64,000 nucleotides of DNA from Sinorhizobium americanum (GCF_001651855.1 NZ_LNQC01000043.1:147673-211672), one strand, 5' to 3'; shown: positions 1 to 9,226, counted from the first letter of the stretch. Numbers and translations: made by a program. The notes: generated by a model not told the origin, from the letters alone.

Positions 1-89
1 GCGAGCAGCTGCGCGGCAGCCTCAGGATCCTCCGCGACAATCTTCGCCGTCTGGATCCCTGCCTTGCCGGCAAGGAGAAGACGCAATGA
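1..89 (+). CDS. C-terminal end of an unidentified protein (5' truncated by window edge)
   Basis: An open frame enters the window and ends at the TGA at 87-89, giving a 28-residue tail that ends in GKEKTQ. Codons in this frame have strong G/C third positions like the neighbouring real genes. The stop overlaps the start codon of the next gene (ATGA), the usual sign of translational coupling, so this is probably the upstream cistron of the efflux gene. The tail is too short to assign a family; a regulator of the transporter would be a reasonable guess but nothing visible proves it. Confidence 0.5.
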   Translation, partial: EQLRGSLRILRDNLRRLDPCLAGKEKTQ

Positions 90-1324
90 CGCTCAGGATG
101 AGCGAACGGCGCACGAGCATCATCGGCGCCTTCCTGGTGGCGCTCGGCCCTGTTTCGATGGCGCTCTATACGCCGGCCATGCCGGAACTCGTCCGCGCCT
201 TCGCCTCCAGCGAAGCGGCGATCAAGATGACGCTGTCGCTCTATTTCGGCGGCTTCGCCTTCGCGCAGCTCGTTTCCGGCACACTTTCCGACGTCATCGG
301 CCGCCGGCCGGCGACGCTGATCTTCATGGCGATCTATCTCGCCGGCAGTCTGATGGCCGCCTTTGCGCCGTCGATCGCCGTGCTGCTCGCCGGGCGGCTG
401 GTGCAGGGGATCGGCGCCTCAGTCGGCATGACGGTCGCCCGCGCCATCGTCCGCGACCAGTTCACCGGCACCACGGCAGCCCGCATCATGAACATGATCG
501 GCATGATGCTGGCGCTCGGGCCGGCCGTCTCGCCGACGCTCGGCGGCGTTGCGCTTGGTCTTTTCGGCTGGCAGTCGATCTTCCTGCTGATGGTCGGCTT
601 CGCGCTGATGGCCTGCCTCACCGTGCAGTTCTTCATGGCCGAGACGGTGGTGCCCGACCGCAGCAAGGGACATCTGCGGCCGATCCTTGCGGCCTATCGC
701 GAGCTGCTGGCCGACAGCCGCTTCGTCTCCTCGACGCTGGTGATCGCCGGCGCGGTCGGTGCGCTCTATGCCTGGGCGACGATGCTGCCCTTCGTGCTGA
801 TCAGTGAGGTCGGGCTGACGCCGACCGAGTTCGGCGTCGGCATGTTGATGCAATCGGGCCTGTTCTTTTCCGGCACGGTGACGGTGCGGCTGCTGATGCG
901 GCGCTTCACGCCGCAGGCGCTGGTGCCCGCCGGCCTCTCATTCATCGGCGCATCGAGCCTCATCCTTGCCTTTACAATGCATGCGATGGAGCCGACCTTT
1001 CTCTCGGTCATGGGCCCGGTCGGCATCTACGCCTTCGGCATCGCCTTCGTTATGCCCTATATGATGACCGCGGCAATGGCTCCCTTCCCGCATATCGCTG
1101 GCACGGCATCGGCGATGATGGGCTTCATCCAGATGGGCTCGGGCCTTCTCGGCGGCGCGCTCGCCGCCCTTGTCGGTGCACCCGCCCTGGCGCTCGGGAC
1201 GATCATCCCCGGCTTCGGCCTGATCTCCATAGCAAGCTATTTTTGGTATCGCCGGACCGTCCGTCAGCGCCCCTTGACCGTGCCGGCCTCCTCCGAGGAG
1301 CCCCTGCGCGACGCGGCGGAATAG
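86..1324 (+). CDS. Bcr/CflA-family multidrug efflux MFS transporter
   Basis: A 412-residue inner-membrane protein with about twelve hydrophobic segments, the normal length for proton-coupled drug/H+ antiporters of the Bcr/CflA (DHA1) group. The MFS loop 2-3 motif is clear at residues 65-75 (GTLSDVIGRRP), and RAIVRD at about 119-124 is typical of Bcr/CflA proteins. The N-terminal YTPAMPEL stretch also fits. It starts at an ATG overlapping the stop of the preceding frame, so the two are probably one operon. Exported substrates cannot be read from the sequence; bicyclomycin, sulfonamides or chloramphenicol are known for relatives. Confidence 0.85.
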   Translation: MTLRMSERRTSIIGAFLVALGPVSMALYTPAMPELVRAFASSEAAIKMTLSLYFGGFAFAQLVSGTLSDVIGRRPATLIFMAIYLAGSLMAAFAPSIAVLLAGRLVQGIGASVGMTVARAIVRDQFTGTTAARIMNMIGMMLALGPAVSPTLGGVALGLFGWQSIFLLMVGFALMACLTVQFFMAETVVPDRSKGHLRPILAAYRELLADSRFVSSTLVIAGAVGALYAWATMLPFVLISEVGLTPTEFGVGMLMQSGLFFSGTVTVRLLMRRFTPQALVPAGLSFIGASSLILAFTMHAMEPTFLSVMGPVGIYAFGIAFVMPYMMTAAMAPFPHIAGTASAMMGFIQMGSGLLGGALAALVGAPALALGTIIPGFGLISIASYFWYRRTVRQRPLTVPASSEEPLRDAAE

Positions 1325-1383
1325 CGCTGGAGAGAGCGTCCGCATTTTTGCCCCGCCCTCGCGTCCCAAGCAGATCAAATACG

Positions 1384-1415
1384 AAAAAGCCACGGCGGAT
1401 CGCTCCGCCGCGGCC
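1384..1415 (-). terminator. Rho-independent terminator of argG
   Basis: Read on the minus strand, an 11-bp stem (one G-T pair) with a GCGA loop is followed by a run of five T. It begins 22 bases past the argG stop codon and lies between argG and the convergent MFS gene. Confidence 0.75.
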
Positions 1416-1436
1416 ATGCCTCGAATATTCCTTGCC

Positions 1437-2654
1437 TTATCGGTTACGCGCGGCGAGCGTGCGCAGGCGCAGGGCGTTCAGCTTGATGAAGCCGGCGGCG
1501 TCCTTCTGGTCGTAGGCGCCCTGGTCGTCCTCGAAGGTGACCAGCTTGTCGGAATAGAGCGATTTCGGGCTTTCACGGCCGATGACCATGACATTGCCCT
1601 TGTAGAGCTTCAGCGTCACTTCGCCTTCGACATGCTCCTGGCTCTTGTCGATCGCCGCCTGCAGCATCTCGCGCTCCGGCGAGAACCAGAAGCCATAATA
1701 GATGAGCTCGGCATAGCGCGGCATCAGCTCATCCTTCAGATGTGCAGCGCCGCGGTCGAGCGTGATGCTTTCAATCGCCCGATGGGCGGCGAGCAGGATC
1801 GTGCCGCCGGGGGTTTCGTAGACGCCGCGCGACTTCATGCCGACGAAACGGTTCTCGACGAGGTCGAGGCGGCCGATGCCGTTGTCACGGCCGTAGTCAT
1901 TGAGCTTGGCAAGCAGCGTCGCCGGCGACAGGCGCACGCCGTCGATCGAAACGGCGTCGCCCCGCTCGAAGCCGATCTTGATGACGGTCGCCTGATCGGG
2001 AGCCGCTTCCGGCGAGATCGTGCGCATGTGCACATATTCCGGCGCCTCCTGCGCCGGGTCTTCCAGCACCTTGCCTTCCGATGAGGAATGCAGCAGGTTG
2101 GCGTCGACGGAGAAGGGCGCCTCGCCCTTCTTGTCTTTGGCGACGGGAATCTGGTGCTTTTCGGCGAATTCGAGCAGCTCGGTGCGGCTCTTGAACGACC
2201 AGTCACGCCAGGGGGCGATGATCTTGATGTCGGGGTTCAGCGCATAGGCCGATAGTTCGAAGCGGACCTGGTCGTTGCCCTTGCCGGTCGCGCCGTGGGC
2301 GATGGCGTCGGCGCCGGTCTTTTTGGCGATGTCGATCAGGTGCTTGGAGATCAGCGGACGGGCGATCGAAGTGCCGAGCAGATAGACACCTTCATAGACT
2401 GCATTGGCGCGGAACATCGGGAAGACGAAGTCGCGTACGAATTCCTCGCGCACGTCTTCGATGTAGATTTCCTTGATGCCGAGCATCTCGGCCTTCTTGC
2501 GCGCCGGTTCCAGCTCCTCGCCCTGGCCGAGATCGGCGGTGAAGGTCACCACTTCGGCGCCCAGCTCCGTCTCCAGCCATTTGAGGATGATCGAGGTGTC
2601 GAGACCGCCGGAATAGGCGAGAACGACCTTCTTCACGTCTTTGTGCGATGCCAT
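1437..2654 (-). CDS. argG: Argininosuccinate synthase
   Basis: Joins citrulline and aspartate with ATP cleavage to give argininosuccinate, the penultimate step of arginine synthesis, in the cytoplasm. The 405-residue product has the ATP PP-loop YSGGLDTS at residues 14-21 and the citrulline/ATP-binding motif [12 protein letters not shown]. Length matches the family (about 400-410). The frame stays open far upstream, but the ATG at 2654 (MASHKD...) is the start matching the family's N-terminus; the extra upstream residues have no homology character. It is divergent from the LysE-type exporter across 166 bp and ends in a clear terminator. It stands alone, without other arg genes. Confidence 0.95.
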   Translation of the reverse strand: MASHKDVKKVVLAYSGGLDTSIILKWLETELGAEVVTFTADLGQGEELEPARKKAEMLGIKEIYIEDVREEFVRDFVFPMFRANAVYEGVYLLGTSIARPLISKHLIDIAKKTGADAIAHGATGKGNDQVRFELSAYALNPDIKIIAPWRDWSFKSRTELLEFAEKHQIPVAKDKKGEAPFSVDANLLHSSSEGKVLEDPAQEAPEYVHMRTISPEAAPDQATVIKIGFERGDAVSIDGVRLSPATLLAKLNDYGRDNGIGRLDLVENRFVGMKSRGVYETPGGTILLAAHRAIESITLDRGAAHLKDELMPRYAELIYYGFWFSPEREMLQAAIDKSQEHVEGEVTLKLYKGNVMVIGRESPKSLYSDKLVTFEDDQGAYDQKDAAGFIKLNALRLRTLAARNR

Positions 2655-2820
2655 GATGTCTGTCCGTGCTTCGAGGGCGGAAGTGCCGCCGTGAAAAAAT
2701 CTGCGGCACTTTAGCCAGAACTCGAAGCGATACAAGCGGTACCAGCGGCATTCGGACGAATCTGCTGGCGAAAGCGCGTAAGCTTCGGTATCAGCAAAGA
2801 CCTGCGCCTGAGGAATAGCC

Positions 2821-3462
2821 ATGGACTTCCTGCCCAGCCTGCCGACCCTCCTCGCCTTTGCCGCTGCGAGCCTGCTTTTGGCCGCGACGCCGGGACCCGA
2901 CATGACGCTGTCGATCAGCCGGGCACTGGCCCAGGGCAAGAAGGCCGCGCTCTTCGTCGTGGTCGGCACCGGGCTCGGCATCGTCGTTCACACGCTGCTC
3001 GTCGCCTTCGGCATCTCGGCGCTGATCACCGCCTCGCCGACAGCTTTCCTGGTTTTGAAGACGGGCGGCGCCGCCTATCTCCTGTGGCTGGCGATCCAGG
3101 CGATCCGCTACGGGTCGAGCCTGTCAGTGACGAAGGTCACGGAGGCGAAGGGCTCGGCGCTTTCAAACATTGCGACCGGCTTCTCGGTCAACATCCTGAA
3201 CCCTAAGGTCGTGATCTTCTTCATGACCTTCCTGCCGCAATTCGTCAGCGCCGACGATCCGGCCGTGACCGGCAAGCTCCTGTTCCTCGGCTTCTTCTTC
3301 ATCGCCATCGGCATGCCGGTCAACGCGCTGGTGGTGCTCGCCGCCGACTGGCTGGCGGCCTGGCTGCAGCGCAACAGGCGGGTGATGCGAGCGCTCGATT
3401 ACAGCTTCGCCGGGGTGTTTTCGGTGTTTGCGGTGAAGATTTTTTTGACGCAGGCGCGGTAA
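2821..3462 (+). CDS. LysE/RhtB-family amino acid exporter
   Basis: A 213-residue membrane protein with about six hydrophobic segments, as expected for LysE/RhtB exporters, which move lysine, threonine, homoserine or related compounds out of the cell. The family signature ATPGPDM is present near residue 21, and NPK within [10 protein letters not shown] lies in the middle. The substrate cannot be told from sequence. It is transcribed away from argG; sharing that intergenic region with an arginine gene suggests but does not show a basic amino acid substrate. No dedicated LysG-type regulator is adjacent. Confidence 0.85.
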   Translation: MDFLPSLPTLLAFAAASLLLAATPGPDMTLSISRALAQGKKAALFVVVGTGLGIVVHTLLVAFGISALITASPTAFLVLKTGGAAYLLWLAIQAIRYGSSLSVTKVTEAKGSALSNIATGFSVNILNPKVVIFFMTFLPQFVSADDPAVTGKLLFLGFFFIAIGMPVNALVVLAADWLAAWLQRNRRVMRALDYSFAGVFSVFAVKIFLTQAR

Positions 3463-3494
3463 GCGGTTCGACCCGCGACGGCGTTTCTCGCCCC

Positions 3495-4730
3495 TCAATC
3501 CTCGCCGTGATTGGCGATCATCATCGCCTCGAAGGCGAGCCGGTCGACCTTGCGCATGCGCTCCGACTCCGACTTGAGCTGGCCGCAGGCGGCGAGGATG
3601 TCGCGGCCGCGCGGGGTGCGGATCGGCGAGGCGTAGCCGGCCTGGTTGATGAAATCCGCGAAAGCCTCAATCTGCTCCCAGTCCGAACACTGGTAGTTGG
3701 TCCCCGGCCAGGGATTGAAGGGGATCAGGTTGATCTTCGCCGGGATGCCCTTCAGGAGCTTCACCAGCTCCTTGGCGTCCTCCAGGCTGTCGTTGACGTC
3801 CTTCAGCATCACATATTCGAAGGTGATGCGGCGCGCGTTGGAAAGGCCCGGATAGGCGCGGCAGGCCTCCATCAGCTCCTTCAGCGGGTATTTCTTGTTG
3901 ATCGGCACGAGCATGTCGCGCAGTTCGTCGTTGACGGCGTGCAGCGAGATTGCCAGCATGACGCCGATCTCCTCGCCGGTGCGATAGATCTCCGGAACGA
4001 TCCCGGAGGTCGACAGCGTGATGCGCCGCTTCGACAGGGAGAGGCCGTCGCCGTCCGAGGCGATCAGCAGCGCCGTCTTGACGTTCTCGAAATTATAGAG
4101 CGGCTCGCCCATGCCCATCATCACGATATTGGTGATCTTGCGGCCCTCGGCCGGGACGATGGCGCCCTGCGGCGTGTCGCGCTCCGGAAAGTCGCCGAGC
4201 CGGTCGCGGGCGAGCAGAAGCTGTGAGAGGATTTCCTCGGCCGTCAGGTTGCGCACCAGCTTCTGCGTGCCGGTGTGGCAGAAGGAACAGGTGAGCGTAC
4301 AGCCGACCTGGCTCGAAATGCAGAGCGTGCCGCGGCCTTCCTCGGGAATATAGACCGTTTCGATCTCCACCGGCCGGCCGGCACCGCGCGGCGGAAAGCG
4401 CAACAGCCATTTGCGCGTGCCGTCGCCCGAAACCTGCTCTTCGACGATTTCGGGCCGGGCAACGGTAAAATGCTGCTTGAGCATTTCGCGCATGTCCTTA
4501 GAGACATTCGACATCTGGTCGAAGTCCGAGACGCCGCGCACATAGAGCCAATGCCAGAGCTGGCTGACGCGCATCTTCACCTGCCGCTCCGGCACGCCTT
4601 TTTCGACGAGCAGCTTGGCCATGTCCTCGCGCAACAGGCCGATCAGCGACGGCTTCTCCGTCTGCGGCACAACGCGCACCTGCGGCGCCTTGACGATATC
4701 CGCCCTGTTCAAGATGTCGGTGGCTGCCAT
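3495..4730 (-). CDS. rlmN: Dual-specificity 23S rRNA/tRNA adenine-C2 methyltransferase
   Basis: A radical SAM methyltransferase that methylates C2 of A2503 in 23S rRNA and A37 in some tRNAs. The 411-residue product has the cluster-binding CX3CX2C at C144, C148 and C151 (CTLTCSFC), the SAM-binding GMGEPL motif, and the C-terminal catalytic cysteine at about C382 (LAACGQ). I chose the ATG at 4730 (MAATDIL) because the product then has the usual length; a longer frame begins at 4892 but its extra 54 residues are not family-like. It converges on the LysE gene with a 32-bp gap. Confidence 0.93.
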   Translation of the reverse strand: MAATDILNRADIVKAPQVRVVPQTEKPSLIGLLREDMAKLLVEKGVPERQVKMRVSQLWHWLYVRGVSDFDQMSNVSKDMREMLKQHFTVARPEIVEEQVSGDGTRKWLLRFPPRGAGRPVEIETVYIPEEGRGTLCISSQVGCTLTCSFCHTGTQKLVRNLTAEEILSQLLLARDRLGDFPERDTPQGAIVPAEGRKITNIVMMGMGEPLYNFENVKTALLIASDGDGLSLSKRRITLSTSGIVPEIYRTGEEIGVMLAISLHAVNDELRDMLVPINKKYPLKELMEACRAYPGLSNARRITFEYVMLKDVNDSLEDAKELVKLLKGIPAKINLIPFNPWPGTNYQCSDWEQIEAFADFINQAGYASPIRTPRGRDILAACGQLKSESERMRKVDRLAFEAMMIANHGED

Positions 4731-4911
4731 GCTCTCGATGTCCTGTCGTACAGCAAACGAGGTGCCCGGAGAACGCTTCCGGACGATTTCCCAGTGCTCG
4801 AATTGAAATGGTGAGCCGCGACGCGCGCTCGATGGGGCGCGGGGCTCCGAATTTCCGGGCGCTTTACCATTCTTTCGGCCGCGAGTCACCATGAGCGCTT
4901 AAGCCGAAAGC

Positions 4912-4938
4912 AAAAAGGCCGGCTGAGCGGCCGGCCTT
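4912..4938 (-). terminator. Terminator of the IalB-like gene
   Basis: On the minus strand a perfect 9-bp stem (AAGGCCGGC with its complement, 6-base loop) runs into a T-run. It lies 27 bases past the stop of the IalB-like gene and separates it from rlmN on the same strand. Confidence 0.8.
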
Positions 4939-4964
4939 CGCGATCAACAAAGCACCGTTTCGGC

Positions 4965-5468
4965 CTACTTGCAGGCCTCGATCTGCTTCAAGGCGGCGGA
5001 GATGCCGGAAAGCGAATAGGAGTAGGAGGTCGCCGTGCCCTTGCGGGACTTGGCGTTGACCGACATGTCCTTGCCCGATTTCATTGCCGCGACCAGCGCC
5101 GGCTCTTCCGCGGCGTTCTCCACCCAGGCAGAGTTGCCTTTGGTGAACATGATGAAGGTGCGTCCGTCGATGACCACGTTGACCTTTGAATTGTCCTGCA
5201 GTTGATAGCCCACCATCACCTGCGGCTCGTAGCTGATGTTCTGCCCCGGGCGCTGCGAGACGAGGAAGAAGATGTCACCGTGGTCGACACCGGCAGGGCT
5301 CTTTTCCTTCGGCACGGACAGGACATAGCAGACCTTGCCGCCACCCGACTGGTAGGAGTAGGCGCCCCAGGCATTGAACTGCTGGATTCGTGTCGGCGAT
5401 TGCGCGGAAGCCGTGCCGGCTGCCGCCATTACGAGTACGATTGCAGTTGCGATCTTTCTTGCAAACAT
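4965..5468 (-). CDS. Invasion-associated locus B (IalB)-family periplasmic protein
   Basis: A 167-residue protein with a clear Sec signal peptide (MFARKIATAIVLVMAAAG..., cleavage near residue 23 after TASA). The mature part matches the IalB family: an early Trp/Tyr segment, a cysteine in KVCYVLS, a DGRTF segment and a final cysteine three residues from the end that could form a disulfide. Bartonella IalB affects red-cell invasion, but rhizobial relatives are abundant envelope proteins of unknown role, so no virulence function is implied. Start at 5468 is the ATG that gives a proper signal peptide. It has its own terminator and a 380-bp upstream region. Confidence 0.7.
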   Translation of the reverse strand: MFARKIATAIVLVMAAAGTASAQSPTRIQQFNAWGAYSYQSGGGKVCYVLSVPKEKSPAGVDHGDIFFLVSQRPGQNISYEPQVMVGYQLQDNSKVNVVIDGRTFIMFTKGNSAWVENAAEEPALVAAMKSGKDMSVNAKSRKGTATSYSYSLSGISAALKQIEACK

Positions 5469-5849
5469 GAGTTCCTGCCGATTTCCTAGCTTGCGGTCGC
5501 CCGAACCAGGCTTACACGGGCAACGCATAGTCACGATTTGAATTTATTTTGACTTAATTCAGGTTACCAAACCGTCAACGATCGCCGCAATCGTCGCGTC
5601 TCGCCCCGCCGAGAACGGTCCGCCCACGGCCTCCGGCCATTTTGCGGGCATGCGGTTCGTCCCTGTGCGGATTTGCCCGTCCGGTCGGACGTGGCGGGCC
5701 GTGGTCGGTGGTCTTCCTGTTTCAAATCTCGTCGGACGCGCCGTTCTGCTGCCTCACGCCCACAGCCGTCACGTTTACGGAATCTATGTCACAAAGAATC
5801 GGGCAAGAGTTTGTCGTTTGGGGGCGGCAATGCGGCGGGGGTGACGCAG
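5469..5849. other. Gene-free intergenic region
   Basis: About 380 bp between the IalB-like gene and the DUF1232 gene, both leftward. The part next to the IalB-like gene (about 5536-5575) is much more A/T-rich than the surroundings and is the likely promoter. I see no RNA gene, repeat or credible small coding frame in the rest. Confidence 0.5.
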
Positions 5850-6227
5850 CTAGTCGTCGGGCCGCTCGCCGAACGTCTCGTCGGCCTTGCGATAATGTGT
5901 CTCCTTGATCTGGCCGCTGATCGCCGCGAAGGCGGCAGTCAGCACGGCAACGTCGTCGGAGAAGCCGACGGCGGCGAGCACGTCGGGCACGAAATCGAGC
6001 GGCAGGACGAAATAGGCCAGTGCGGCAAGCAGGATCCCGCGGGTGCGCGTCGGCGTATGAGGGTCCACGGCGCAATAATAGGCGGCGACGAGATCGCGGC
6101 TGAAGGGAATCTGGCGGACCGCCCTGCGGAAGGTCGGCCAGAAGCGGCGGCGCACCTTGCGCTCGCGGCGCTCCTGCTCGGATTCCTCGCCCGGAAGGAG
6201 AATTTCACCGATCTTCACGTCGTCCAT
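5850..6227 (-). CDS. DUF1232 (YkvA-type) small membrane protein
   Basis: A 125-residue protein with a charged N-terminal third (EEESEQERRERKVRRR-like) and then the DUF1232 core: a short hydrophobic stretch around ALAYFVLPLDFVPD, whose P-x-D-x-x-P/PD pattern is the family hallmark, followed by DDVAVL. The function of DUF1232 proteins is not established. The ATG at 6227 has GGA about nine bases upstream; a GTG start at 6248 would add seven residues. It lies 61 bp downstream of phhB on the same strand and may be co-transcribed with it. Confidence 0.75.
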   Translation of the reverse strand: MDDVKIGEILLPGEESEQERRERKVRRRFWPTFRRAVRQIPFSRDLVAAYYCAVDPHTPTRTRGILLAALAYFVLPLDFVPDVLAAVGFSDDVAVLTAAFAAISGQIKETHYRKADETFGERPDD

Positions 6228-6288
6228 CGCGTCCGTTCCGCTTGTCACCAGCCAGATATGGGCATGGCAGGCGCTATTTCAAATGGCG

Positions 6289-6606
6289 CTATTTCAGATG
6301 ATCCGGCATCCGGCCGGCGGCCGCCTGGTCCATCTTCGCCGCCAGCTTGAAGTCAAGCTCCGTCAGACCGCTGGCATCATGCGTCGAAAGCGTGACATCG
6401 ACCCTGTTGTAGACATTGAACCATTCCGGATGGTGGTTGAGCTTCTCCGCCGCGAGAGCGCATTGCGTCATGAAGCTGAAGGCTTCGGCGAAATTGCGGA
6501 AGCGAAACGCCTTCCAAATCGAGGCCCCATCCTCGGCGAGAACCCAGCCTTCCATCCCGTGCAGATGTTCGGCGATGGCTACGGCATCGAGCTTTTCAGG
6601 CCTCAT
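6289..6606 (-). CDS. phhB: Pterin-4-alpha-carbinolamine dehydratase (PCD/DCoH family)
   Basis: Dehydrates 4a-hydroxy-tetrahydropterin, recycling the cofactor of aromatic amino acid hydroxylases. At 105 residues it has the normal length, and the active-site segment is plain: EKLNHHPEW with the two histidines and tryptophan, then [10 protein letters not shown] and the LTELD segment. No phenylalanine hydroxylase gene is adjacent, so the physiological partner is unknown; many bacteria carry PCD proteins outside phh operons. Upstream it is divergent from the tyrosine phosphatase gene. Confidence 0.9.
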   Translation of the reverse strand: MRPEKLDAVAIAEHLHGMEGWVLAEDGASIWKAFRFRNFAEAFSFMTQCALAAEKLNHHPEWFNVYNRVDVTLSTHDASGLTELDFKLAAKMDQAAAGRMPDHLK

Positions 6607-6668
6607 GCGGTTTTCTCCCTGCCGTTTTCAGGCTAACCATGCCGCGTGGACGTGCGGTCGAATGCTCC

Positions 6669-7151
6669 ATGGATACCATGAAACCCGTCAGAATTCTCTT
6701 CGTTTGTCTCGGCAATATCTGCCGATCGCCATTGGCAGAGGGCGTGATGCGCGAGCTTGCGAGCCGAAACGGCTATGGCGATGTGGTCTCGGTCGATTCA
6801 GCCGGCATCGGGGCATGGCATATCGGCCATTCGCCCGACCGGCGTTCGATCGCGGTGGCCAAGGCCCACGGCATCGACATTTCGCCTCTGCGCGGCAGGC
6901 AGATCGACGCGGCCGATCTTGCGGCCTTCGATCTGATCCTCGGCATGGACAGCCGCAATGTCGCCGAGCTCCGGGGGCTTGCCTCGCCCGAGACGGCCCG
7001 CAAGGTGCATCTGTTCATGGCGTTCGCCACGGGCCGGAGCGACGACGTCCCGGATCCCTATTACGAAACGGCGGATGCCTTCGAGGCGCTCTACCAGATG
7101 CTCGAGGCCGGCTGCTCCTCGCTGCTTGCGAAGCTCGTGCGGCCTTCATGA
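6669..7151 (+). CDS. Low-molecular-weight protein-tyrosine phosphatase
   Basis: A 160-residue cytoplasmic phosphatase. The P-loop CX5R is at C13-R19 (VCLGNICRS), and the general-acid aspartate is in VPDPYYE, the canonical DPY of this family. ATGs at 6669 and 6678 are both possible; neither has a strong ribosome-binding site. Rhizobial relatives often regulate exopolysaccharide kinases, but no such kinase is nearby, so the target is unknown. Its last 61 bases overlap the 3' end of the convergent thpR gene, which is unusual and reported separately. Confidence 0.88.
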   Translation: MDTMKPVRILFVCLGNICRSPLAEGVMRELASRNGYGDVVSVDSAGIGAWHIGHSPDRRSIAVAKAHGIDISPLRGRQIDAADLAAFDLILGMDSRNVAELRGLASPETARKVHLFMAFATGRSDDVPDPYYETADAFEALYQMLEAGCSSLLAKLVRPS

Positions 7152-7678
7152 AGCGGGAACACCTCTTCCGTCAGATAGGGCCCGCCGCCCACCGAGTCGC
7201 GCGAGGACAGGAGCACGAAGCGCGGAACGATAAAGGGCGCGGTCATGAAATTGCCGCGCCCTGATAGATACTCGACGACGTCGTCGACACGTGAGGCGCG
7301 TAGTCGCGCCAGCGTCACGTGCGGCGTGAACTTGCGCGGGTCCGGCGGCAGGCCGAGACGCTGGCAGATGCGTTCGATTTCCGCCTGCAGTGCATACATG
7401 TCCGGATTGTTGCTGACGCCGGCCCAGACCGAATGCGGCTTCTTCGAGCCGAAGGCACCGGTGCCCGTCAACTGCAGCTGGAATTCTGGGCGTTCGATGC
7501 GGTCGAGGCTGTCGATGATTTCGTTGGCGGTGCGCCAGTCGACGTCGCCGATGAAACGCAGGGTGATATGGTAGTTTTCCACATCGATCCATCGAGCTCC
7601 GGGAAGACCTCCGCGCAGCAATGAAAGACTCATTGCTGCATTGCGCGGAATTTCGAGGGCGGTGAATAGTCTCGGCAT
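7091..7678 (-). CDS. thpR: RNA 2',3'-cyclic phosphodiesterase (2H family)
   Basis: A 195-residue 2H phosphoesterase (formerly LigT) that hydrolyses 2',3'-cyclic phosphates on RNA ends. Both catalytic HxT motifs are present: HIT at 37-39 and HVT at 120-122, each followed by a hydrophobic residue. Length fits the family (170-200). The C-terminal roughly 20 residues are encoded in the stretch that also encodes the end of the tyrosine phosphatase on the other strand. Upstream, 85-99 bp before the ATG, is a perfect TTAA-N7-TTAA sequence like a CtrA-binding site. Confidence 0.88.
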   Translation of the reverse strand: MPRLFTALEIPRNAAMSLSLLRGGLPGARWIDVENYHITLRFIGDVDWRTANEIIDSLDRIERPEFQLQLTGTGAFGSKKPHSVWAGVSNNPDMYALQAEIERICQRLGLPPDPRKFTPHVTLARLRASRVDDVVEYLSGRGNFMTAPFIVPRFVLLSSRDSVGGGPYLTEEVFPLHEGRTSFASSEEQPASSIW

Positions 7679-7762
7679 GGCGAGTTCCCCGAATCTCTTG
7701 CAGATGTCTTAGCGAATCACGCATCGACTCTGCACGCAACTGTTATTTGGAGAGTTGAGAAT

Positions 7763-7777
7763 TTAACATCTGCTTAA
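7763..7777 (-). promoter_or_regulatory. Candidate CtrA-binding site (TTAA-N7-TTAA)
   Basis: A perfect full-length CtrA consensus, two TTAA half-sites with seven bases between them, lies in the 111-bp gap between tesA and thpR (both leftward), 85-99 bp upstream of the thpR start. CtrA is the essential cell-cycle response regulator of alphaproteobacteria. Given the low A/T content, a chance full match in a window this size is unlikely (about 0.1 expected by my estimate), but binding is not shown. Confidence 0.45.
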
Positions 7778-7789
7778 TTGTGGATGTCG

Positions 7790-8431
7790 TCATTCTCCTT
7801 TCTGCAGTGATCTGACGAATTGCTCGGCCGTTGGAAGAAAACGCTCCACCATTACGGCAATGCCATCGCTGTTCGGATGCATGCCGTCGTCGAGTTGCAG
7901 TCCTGCTTTGGTTACGACTCCATCGAGGAAGAAAGGGTAGAAGGCGAGATTGTGTTCCCTAGCGAGGTCGGAATAAATCAAATTGAAGCGCGCGCCGTAG
8001 TCGCCACCCATGTTCGGCGGAGCCAGCATGCCGACGAGCAGAACCGCAATACCGCGCTCCTGAAGCCGCGTGATCATGGCGACCAGGTTCTTGCGGGTCT
8101 CCTCGGGCGGGATGCCGCGCAGTGCATCGTTGGCGCCGAGCTCGAGGATCACGCCCTTCGTGCCGTCAGGCACCGACCAGTCTACGCGGGCAAGGCCGCC
8201 CGAGGTCGTGTCGCCGGAGACGCCCGCATTGGCGATCGTGACATCGAGGCCCTTGTCCTTGAGCGCCTTCTCAAGCCGGGCGGGAAAGGCATCCTCCGGC
8301 GGAAGCTGGTAGCCGGCCATCAGGCTGTCGCCGAAGCCGACGAGACTCAGGCTTTCTGCCCGGGCTGTCGCCGATAACGCGATTGTCATTGCAAGGCTCA
8401 AGAAAAACGGGAGAAAATCTTTCAATCGCAT
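7790..8431 (-). CDS. tesA: GDSL-family arylesterase / multifunctional acyl-CoA thioesterase I
   Basis: A 213-residue SGNH hydrolase with a Sec signal peptide (about residues 1-25), hence periplasmic. The block I nucleophile is S36 in GFGDSL, block II glycine is in GVSGDT, block III asparagine is in GANDA, and the block V Asp-x-x-His is in DGMHPN. It is divergent from the YbbA/YbbP-type ABC genes, the same arrangement as tesA-ybbA-ybbP in E. coli, which supports the identity. A longer frame continues upstream of 8431, but the ATG at 8431 gives the signal peptide. Confidence 0.9.
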   Translation of the reverse strand: MRLKDFLPFFLSLAMTIALSATARAESLSLVGFGDSLMAGYQLPPEDAFPARLEKALKDKGLDVTIANAGVSGDTTSGGLARVDWSVPDGTKGVILELGANDALRGIPPEETRKNLVAMITRLQERGIAVLLVGMLAPPNMGGDYGARFNLIYSDLAREHNLAFYPFFLDGVVTKAGLQLDDGMHPNSDGIAVMVERFLPTAEQFVRSLQKGE

Positions 8432-8500
8432 GCTTCCGTTCCTAAATCGGCGGGCAATCTTTTCGTTATTCCATCTCTCTTTCATATAGGGTCGTTCCGC

Positions 8501-9226
8501 GTGGCAAAAACCATCATTGAACTGAAAAATGCGGACCTGACCCTCGGCGAGGCGGCCGCCTCGGTGCATGTGCTGAAAGGCATGAGCCTTACCATCAATG
8601 CCGGCGAATCCGTCGGCATCGTCGGGCCGTCCGGCTCGGGAAAATCGACCCTGTTGATGGTCATGGCCGGCCTCGAGCGCCTCGATGGCGGCGAGATCGT
8701 CATCGATGGCACGGCTCTGCACCGCATGAGCGAGGACGAGATCGCCGATTTCCGCGGCCGCAGTATCGGTATCGTCTTCCAGTCCTTTCATCTCATCCCC
8801 AACATGACCGCGCTCGAAAACGTCGCGGTGCCGCTGGAGCTTGCCAATGTGCGCGACGCTTTCGACATCGCCCGCCGGGAGCTCGTCGCCGTCGGACTCG
8901 GCGAGCGGCTGACGCATTATCCGGGGCAACTTTCCGGCGGCGAGCAGCAACGCGTGGCGATCGCCCGGGCGCTGGCACCGTCGCCGAAACTGCTGATCGC
9001 CGACGAGCCGACCGGAAATCTCGATGCCGAAACGGGCCGGCAGATCGCCGATCTGCTCTTTGCCGAGCAGCGCGAGCGTGGCATGACCCTCATACTCGTC
9101 ACCCATGATGCGGCGCTCGCCGGCCGCTGCTCGCGCCAGGTGCGGGTCCGTTCGGGCGAGATCGTCTCCGGCGGCGAGGCAGCGCCCCTGACCGAACCGG
9201 CCCGTCCGGAGGCCGCATCGGCATGA
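8501..9226 (+). CDS. ABC transporter ATP-binding protein, YbbA type
   Basis: A 241-residue ATPase of the LolD/MacB-like subfamily. Walker A GPSGSGKST is at residues 42-50, the signature LSGGEQQR and Walker B LLIADEPTGNLD follow in the usual order, and there is a switch histidine in VTHD. It overlaps the next gene by four bases (ATGA), so it pairs with the FtsX-type permease downstream. YbbA-YbbP systems next to tesA are thought to handle lipophilic or cell-envelope substrates; the actual substrate is unknown. Confidence 0.9.
   Translation: MAKTIIELKNADLTLGEAAASVHVLKGMSLTINAGESVGIVGPSGSGKSTLLMVMAGLERLDGGEIVIDGTALHRMSEDEIADFRGRSIGIVFQSFHLIPNMTALENVAVPLELANVRDAFDIARRELVAVGLGERLTHYPGQLSGGEQQRVAIARALAPSPKLLIADEPTGNLDAETGRQIADLLFAEQRERGMTLILVTHDAALAGRCSRQVRVRSGEIVSGGEAAPLTEPARPEAASA

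Noticed and set aside
3463..3494. Sequence resembling a tRNA T-loop (GGTTCGACCC) after the LysE gene
   Set aside because: No cloverleaf can be formed around it; no tRNA was found anywhere in the window.
4965..5468. IalB similarity as a sign of an animal pathogen
   Set aside because: IalB-family proteins are widespread in plant-associated and free-living rhizobia; everything else in the window is rhizobial.
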